Assembly: GCA_031286025.1 (NCBI GenBank)
Contig: JAITVB010000124.1
Coordinates: 1 to 10,344 of the forward strand
DNA from: Rikenellaceae bacterium
Lineage (GTDB): Bacteria; Bacteroidota; Bacteroidia; Bacteroidales; Rikenellaceae
Direction: 5' to 3'
Length of the DNA stretch: 10,344 bases
Below the pieces are notes generated by a model, which saw only the letters and a list, made by a program, of their open reading frames with translations, did not search any database and was not told where the DNA came from. Each line of letters opens with the position of its first letter. The first letter of the stretch is position 1. This document shows, piece by piece, positions 6,812-10,344 of this stretch. The position numbers and the translations under genes are program-made.

Positions 6812-6834
6812 CGGTTCCGAAACGCATGGAACCG
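6812..6834 (+). promoter_or_regulatory. Hairpin in the operon leader, near the ribosome-binding region
   Basis: CGGTTCC (6812-6818) pairs perfectly with GGAACCG (6828-6834) around a 9-base loop. It would form right at the predicted 5' end of the mRNA and end nine bases before the ATG. The only purine-rich stretch before the start, GGAATAA (6834-6840), begins at the last base of the stem. It could stabilise the mRNA 5' end or modulate ribosome access. Confidence 0.35.
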
Positions 6835-6843
6835 GAATAAGTT

Positions 6844-7449
6844 ATGAAAAAAATCTACCACTGGATACTGCATTGGGCCGATACCCGTTGGGGCGTGTTG
6901 GCCCTTTTCCTGATGGCCTTTGCCGAATCGAGTTTTTTTCCGGTTCCGCCCGATGTGTTGCTGATTGCGTGTTGTTTGGGTTGCACGGTCAAATCGTTCC
7001 GTTATGCGACGGTCTGCACGGCGGGGTCGGTGCTCGGGGCGATGGGGGGCTATGCGCTCGGCTATTTTCTCTGGCTCACGGCAGGGGGTGAGTTTACCGG
7101 GGTGGCCAACTTCTTTTTCGATATTATCCCCGGGTTTACGCCCGACCGATACCTGGAGATCAGACAGCTTTACAATGACCATAACTTCTGGGTGATCTTT
7201 ACGGCCGGATTTACGCCGATCCCCTACAAACTGTTTACGATTGCGGGCGGGGTGTTTAAGATTAACTTTGCGATGTTCGTCGTCGCCTCGGTCATCAGCC
7301 GCGGGCTGCGCTTTCTCTTGATCGCGTGGCTGATCTGGCGGTTCGGATCGCCGATCAAGGCGTTTATCGAGAAATATTTCAACTGGTTGGCGATCGCCTT
7401 CACGGTGCTGTTGATCGGCAGTTTCTCCATTGTCAAATATATCGGCTGA
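6844..7449 (+). CDS. YqaA/VTT-family (DedA-like) inner-membrane protein
   Basis: This 201-residue protein has several hydrophobic segments (about 17-45, 57-79, 113-138, 141-165 and 181-198) and no signal peptide beyond the first segments. Two family signatures of the VTT/SNARE-associated fold are visible: FAESSFFPVPPDVLLIA at 26-42, with the acidic residue and Pro pair of the re-entrant loop, and FTPIPYKLFTIAGG at 123-136. An Arg-Gly pair sits at 153-154. The length is close to that of bacterial YqaA proteins. DedA/VTT proteins are linked to lipid scrambling and proton-dependent membrane homeostasis; the substrate of this subfamily is not settled. It is the first gene of the operon, and its stop overlaps the ATG of aroE by one base (TGATG), which suggests translational coupling. 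Confidence 0.85.
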   Translation: MKKIYHWILHWADTRWGVLALFLMAFAESSFFPVPPDVLLIACCLGCTVKSFRYATVCTAGSVLGAMGGYALGYFLWLTAGGEFTGVANFFFDIIPGFTPDRYLEIRQLYNDHNFWVIFTAGFTPIPYKLFTIAGGVFKINFAMFVVASVISRGLRFLLIAWLIWRFGSPIKAFIEKYFNWLAIAFTVLLIGSFSIVKYIG

Positions 7450-8198
7450 TGCGCAGGTTCGGACTCATAGGCAATCCCGTCGGGCACTCCTTTTCCCGCG
7501 GCTATTTTTCGAAAAAGTTTTCGGAAGAGGGGATTGCTGATGCCGTTTATGAAAATTTTCAGCTCGAAACGATCGACGAATTGCCCGGCCTGCTCGGACG
7601 CCACCCCGACCTGGCGGGATTGAACGTTACGATTCCGTACAAACAACAGGTTCTCAGATATCTGGATCAGATAGATCCCGAGGCCGAGGCGATCGGCGCG
7701 GTCAATTGCATCCGCATTGAGCGCCGCTCCGAAAAACCGTTTTTGACAGGCTGTAATGCCGACGCCCACGGCTTCGAGGCGTCGCTGCTCTCGCTCACCC
7801 GCGGCACCCGGCCCGATGCGTTGGTCTTGGGCACGGGAGGGGCGTCGCGTGCCGTGGATTTTATTTTGTCGAAACACGGCATTCGCTACCGTCCGGTGTC
7901 GCGGACGGCCTCGTCCGGTACGATTGCCTACGAAGAACTCACTCCGGATGTGATTCGGATGCACCGATTGATTATTAACACTACGCCATTGGGAATGTAC
8001 CCGAAAATGGATACCTTTCCCGAGTTGCCTTATGATGCGATCGGGCCGGAACACCTGTTGATCGATCTGGTCTACAACCCGCCCCAGACCGAATTTCTAC
8101 GCCGGGGCCGCCTGCGCGGGGCAACGGCGATGGGGGGCTACGCGATGTTGGTCGTCCAGGCCGAAAGGTCATGGGCTGTTTGGAATTATAAGATATAA
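7449..8198 (+). CDS. aroE: Shikimate dehydrogenase (NADP+)
   Basis: This 249-residue cytosolic enzyme reduces 3-dehydroshikimate to shikimate in the chorismate pathway for aromatic amino acids. Substrate-binding signatures are NPVGHSFS at 9-16 (Ser14 and Ser16), NVTIPYK at 59-65 with the catalytic Lys65, GAVNCI with Asn86, and GCNADAHGF with catalytic Asp105. The nucleotide-binding loop is LVLGTGGASRA at 126-135. INTTPLGMYP and GGYAMLVVQAE (Gln237) complete the C-terminal family pattern. I chose the ATG at 7449, overlapping the previous stop by one base, because the family N-terminus (MRRFGLIGNP) begins exactly there; the in-frame ATG at 7326 would add 41 residues lying inside the upstream gene. 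The length is slightly short of E. coli AroE, as is usual for Bacteroidota versions. All key residues are present, so it is probably active. Confidence 0.95.
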   Translation: MRRFGLIGNPVGHSFSRGYFSKKFSEEGIADAVYENFQLETIDELPGLLGRHPDLAGLNVTIPYKQQVLRYLDQIDPEAEAIGAVNCIRIERRSEKPFLTGCNADAHGFEASLLSLTRGTRPDALVLGTGGASRAVDFILSKHGIRYRPVSRTASSGTIAYEELTPDVIRMHRLIINTTPLGMYPKMDTFPELPYDAIGPEHLLIDLVYNPPQTEFLRRGRLRGATAMGGYAMLVVQAERSWAVWNYKI

Positions 8199-8202
8199 CG
8201 CT

Positions 8203-9312
8203 ATGGAACACTACGCAGACCATCATCAAGGACCCCGTGGCGAGAGCGCATTAAAGATCAATGTCGGCATCGAACAGCCCCCCGTCGTAAATCCCTATTT
8301 CAAGAAGCGGGCGCGTCGGATGCTGACTACCGACGATTACGTCGAAGGCATTCTGGCCGGAAACATTACGATCTTGAGCCAGGCGATCACCCTTGTCGAA
8401 AGTCTGTTGCCCGAACATTACGCCCGGTCGCAGGAAATTATCGAACGTTGCCTGCCCCACACGGGACGTTCGGTGCGGATCGGGATCACAGGGGTGCCAG
8501 GTGCCGGAAAGTCGTCGTTTATCGAAGCGATCGGCAACCGGATCACCGGCCTCGGCCATAAGTTGGCCGTGTTGGCGATCGACCCCAGTTCGGAACGCAG
8601 CGGCGGCTCGATCCTTGGCGACAAGACCCGGATGGAGACCTTGGTACACAATCCCGACGCCTTTATCCGCCCTTCGCCTTCGGCGGGCTCGTTGGGCGGC
8701 GTGGCGCGTAAGACGCGTGAAACGGTGGTGCTGTGCGAAGCGGCGGGTTTCGACGTGATCTTCATCGAAACTGTCGGGGTGGGGCAGTCCGAAACGGCCG
8801 TCCACTCGATGGTCGACCTCTTCCTGATGCTTCAGATTTCGGGCGCGGGCGATGAGTTGCAAGGCATCAAACGCGGCATTATGGAGATGGCCGATCTGGT
8901 GGCGGTCACCAAGGCCGACGGCACGAACATCGACCGCGCCGATCTGACCCGCCGCCAGTTCCTTAATGCGCTGAGCCTTTTCCCGATGCCCGAATCGGGT
9001 TGGAAACCGCGGGTCTGCACCTGCTCCTCGCACCAGAAACTCGGCCTGACCGAACTCTGGGGCGGGGTAGAGGATTTTCTGAAGTTTACGAAGAGCAACG
9101 GTTTTTTTGATAAAAATCGTCATCGGCAAGCCAAGTATTGGATGTACGAAACGGTCGACGAGGCGCTGCGCGAAGGGTTTTATCAGAACGAGAGCGTCAG
9201 AACGGTCTTGGACACGATGGAACGCGACGTACTCGAAAACCGTCTGAGCTCGTTTATCGCCGCCCGCCGCCTGCTCGACCTTTACTACGAATCGGTTCAC
9301 CAAGAAAAATAA
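8203..9312 (+). CDS. meaB: Methylmalonyl-CoA mutase-associated G3E GTPase MeaB
   Basis: This 369-residue cytosolic GTPase is of the MeaB/ArgK type (human MMAA). It protects methylmalonyl-CoA mutase and gates cobalamin loading. Visible motifs are the P-loop GVPGAGKSS at 97-105, LAVLAIDPSSERSGGSILGD at 121-140 (switch I region with Asp127), ETVGVGQSE at 179-187 (G3/switch II), and TKADGTN at 226-232 as the guanine-specificity motif. A helical N-terminal arm (about 1-88) and a C-terminal dimerisation region (about 290-369) match the family layout. The start is four bases after the aroE stop, and no Shine-Dalgarno is visible, so coupling to aroE translation is likely. The mutase subunits are not in this window; in many genomes they lie beside meaB. 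The function fits a propionate/succinate-producing anaerobe. Confidence 0.95.
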   Translation: MEHYADHHQGPRGESALKINVGIEQPPVVNPYFKKRARRMLTTDDYVEGILAGNITILSQAITLVESLLPEHYARSQEIIERCLPHTGRSVRIGITGVPGAGKSSFIEAIGNRITGLGHKLAVLAIDPSSERSGGSILGDKTRMETLVHNPDAFIRPSPSAGSLGGVARKTRETVVLCEAAGFDVIFIETVGVGQSETAVHSMVDLFLMLQISGAGDELQGIKRGIMEMADLVAVTKADGTNIDRADLTRRQFLNALSLFPMPESGWKPRVCTCSSHQKLGLTELWGGVEDFLKFTKSNGFFDKNRHRQAKYWMYETVDEALREGFYQNESVRTVLDTMERDVLENRLSSFIAARRLLDLYYESVHQEK

Positions 9313-9332
9313 CCCATAAAACCCTCCGCACG

Positions 9333-10344
9333 ATGGCATCGAAAGTCTATTTTACCAATATGAAAACCAACGGGACGGTCAACCTGTTGGACAAAATGGA
9401 ACGCTTAGTGAAGGCGGCCGGCATCGAATCGCTCGATTGCAAGGACAAGTTTACCGCCGTAAAGATCCACTTCGGCGAGCCGGGTAATCTGGCCTACATC
9501 CGCCATAACTATGCCGCCCGCTTGGCGATGATCTTGCAGAGCCTGGGTGCGCGCGTCTTTTTTACCGACTCGAACACGCTTTACTCGAGCCGCCGGTCGA
9601 ATGCGATCGACCACCTCGAAAGTGCTTTTGAACACGGGTTTAACGCCATCTCGCTGAAAGCGCCGGTGATCATAGCCGATGGTCTGAAAGGAACCGAATA
9701 CCGCGAAATCCCGCTCGACCTGCCGGTGTGTAAATCGGCCAAGATCGGTTCGGCCGTGGCCGATGCCGACGTGATCGTTTCGATGACCCATTTCAAGGGT
9801 CATGAGCAGGCGGGTTTCGGCGGCGTCCTGAAGAACCTCGGGATGGGGGCGGCCAGTCGCGGCGGGAAACTCGACTTGCACTCCTCGTCAAAACCGATCA
9901 TCGACCAAAACAATTGCACCGGTTGCAGCCAGTGCGTCAAGGATTGCAACTACGGCGCGGTGACGCTCAACGCCGGGAAGCGGGCCGGGATCGATTACGA
10001 CCTGTGCGTGGGTTGCGGTCAGTGCGTCGCCGTGTGTCGATTCGATGCGGCGCAACCTGTGTGGGAAAACTCCTCGGCATTGATGAACCGCAAGATCGCC
10101 GAATACACCTGGGCGATCCTGCACGAAAAACCCCATTTCCACGTGAGTTTCATTATGAACGTGTCGCCCAACTGCGATTGTTTCGATTGTAACGACATTC
10201 CGATCGTGCCCGACTTGGGGATGGCGGCTTCGTTCGATCCCGTGGCGCTCGATCAGGCTTGCGCCGATCTGGTGACGGCCGCCCCGGCGGTACGCGGAAG
10301 CGCGGCTAATCCCCAGGGGAAAGTCGACATGACAAACATCGACA
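9333..10344 (+). CDS. DUF362 protein with two 4Fe-4S ferredoxin motifs (3' end outside window)
   Basis: 337 codons are open from the ATG at 9333 to the right edge. Residues 1-190 are the DUF362 domain: KIHFGEPGNLAY at 44-55, FTDSNTLY at 77-84, and FKGHEQAGFGGVLKNLGMG at 154-172. Next come two CxxCxxCxxxC clusters with Cys 195, 198, 201, 205 and Cys 225, 228, 231, 235, enough for two 4Fe-4S clusters. The final part returns to family sequence (NCDCFDCND at 280-288, then PIVPDLGMAASFDPVALDQA), with Cys 281, 283 and 286 as a possible extra metal site. The family is widespread in anaerobes, is often annotated as a 4Fe-4S binding protein, and lacks a settled reaction; an electron-transfer or redox role is inferred. 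It begins 20 bases after the meaB stop with no intervening terminator, so it probably belongs to the same operon. No signal peptide is seen. Confidence 0.9.
   Translation, partial: MASKVYFTNMKTNGTVNLLDKMERLVKAAGIESLDCKDKFTAVKIHFGEPGNLAYIRHNYAARLAMILQSLGARVFFTDSNTLYSSRRSNAIDHLESAFEHGFNAISLKAPVIIADGLKGTEYREIPLDLPVCKSAKIGSAVADADVIVSMTHFKGHEQAGFGGVLKNLGMGAASRGGKLDLHSSSKPIIDQNNCTGCSQCVKDCNYGAVTLNAGKRAGIDYDLCVGCGQCVAVCRFDAAQPVWENSSALMNRKIAEYTWAILHEKPHFHVSFIMNVSPNCDCFDCNDIPIVPDLGMAASFDPVALDQACADLVTAAPAVRGSAANPQGKVDMTNID

Noticed and set aside
6267..6827. 186-codon open frame on the minus strand over the HTH gene
   Set aside because: The plus-strand frame has an HTH motif and a membrane segment, while this one has neither. 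Its predicted product would also span the operon promoter region.
7326..7448. 41-codon N-terminal extension of aroE
   Set aside because: It is fully inside the upstream membrane-protein gene, and the AroE family N-terminus begins at 7449.
7224..8054. 276-codon open frame on the minus strand across the membrane protein and aroE
   Set aside because: It overlaps two well-supported plus-strand genes, has no domain signature and has shadow-like composition.
8251..9339. 362-codon open frame on the minus strand opposite meaB
   Set aside because: It lies exactly antisense to an unambiguous MeaB gene, shows no recognisable family, and is rich in Arg/His/Asp as expected for an antisense shadow of a GC-rich gene.

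Overview
The window looks like a chromosomal stretch of a Bacteroidota bacterium, probably a GC-rich member of the Bacteroidales (an Alistipes/Rikenellaceae-like organism is my guess, not shown). The reasons are the Bacteroidota-type RHS proteins on the left, a TAnnTTTG promoter element, start codons without clear Shine-Dalgarno sequences, and the MeaB, AroE and DUF362 sequence types on the right.

Left half, minus strand (1-5819): a two-gene, operon-like RHS locus. The upstream gene (5819-2499) encodes a 1106-residue exported protein. It has the Bacteroidota RHS-associated N-terminal block (YTGVP, SYHGSGIKV, VGLGWALNAGG) and ends in a single YD repeat at its very C-terminus. Twelve bases later a second exported protein starts (2486, running off the left edge). 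It has a signal peptide, an unrecognised region of about 110 residues, seven tandem Ig-like/PKD-like repeats of 81-94 residues, and then a DUF6443-type RHS entry segment (YFDGLGRP). The RHS barrel and any C-terminal effector of this second protein lie outside the window.

Middle (5820-6843): a 435-base divergent intergenic region holds a polypurine mirror repeat, a weak promoter candidate and two adjacent hairpins, one with a 16-bp stem. It is followed by a small plus-strand gene for a LuxR-type helix-turn-helix protein with a C-terminal membrane segment. A 172-base gap then holds an ordered set of control signals (12-bp direct repeats, a 14-bp palindrome, TAGCTTTG, leader hairpin) in front of the next operon.

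Right half, plus strand (6844-10344): a tight four-gene operon-like run. It encodes a YqaA/VTT-family membrane protein, shikimate dehydrogenase AroE (1-base overlap), the methylmalonyl-CoA mutase chaperone GTPase MeaB (4-base gap), and a DUF362 protein with two 4Fe-4S motifs (20-base gap, cut by the right edge). These are housekeeping genes.

The accessory, least-described part is the split RHS locus with its repeat stalk, together with the divergent HTH-membrane protein and its structured leader. No tRNA, rRNA, CRISPR array, transposase or attachment site was seen.
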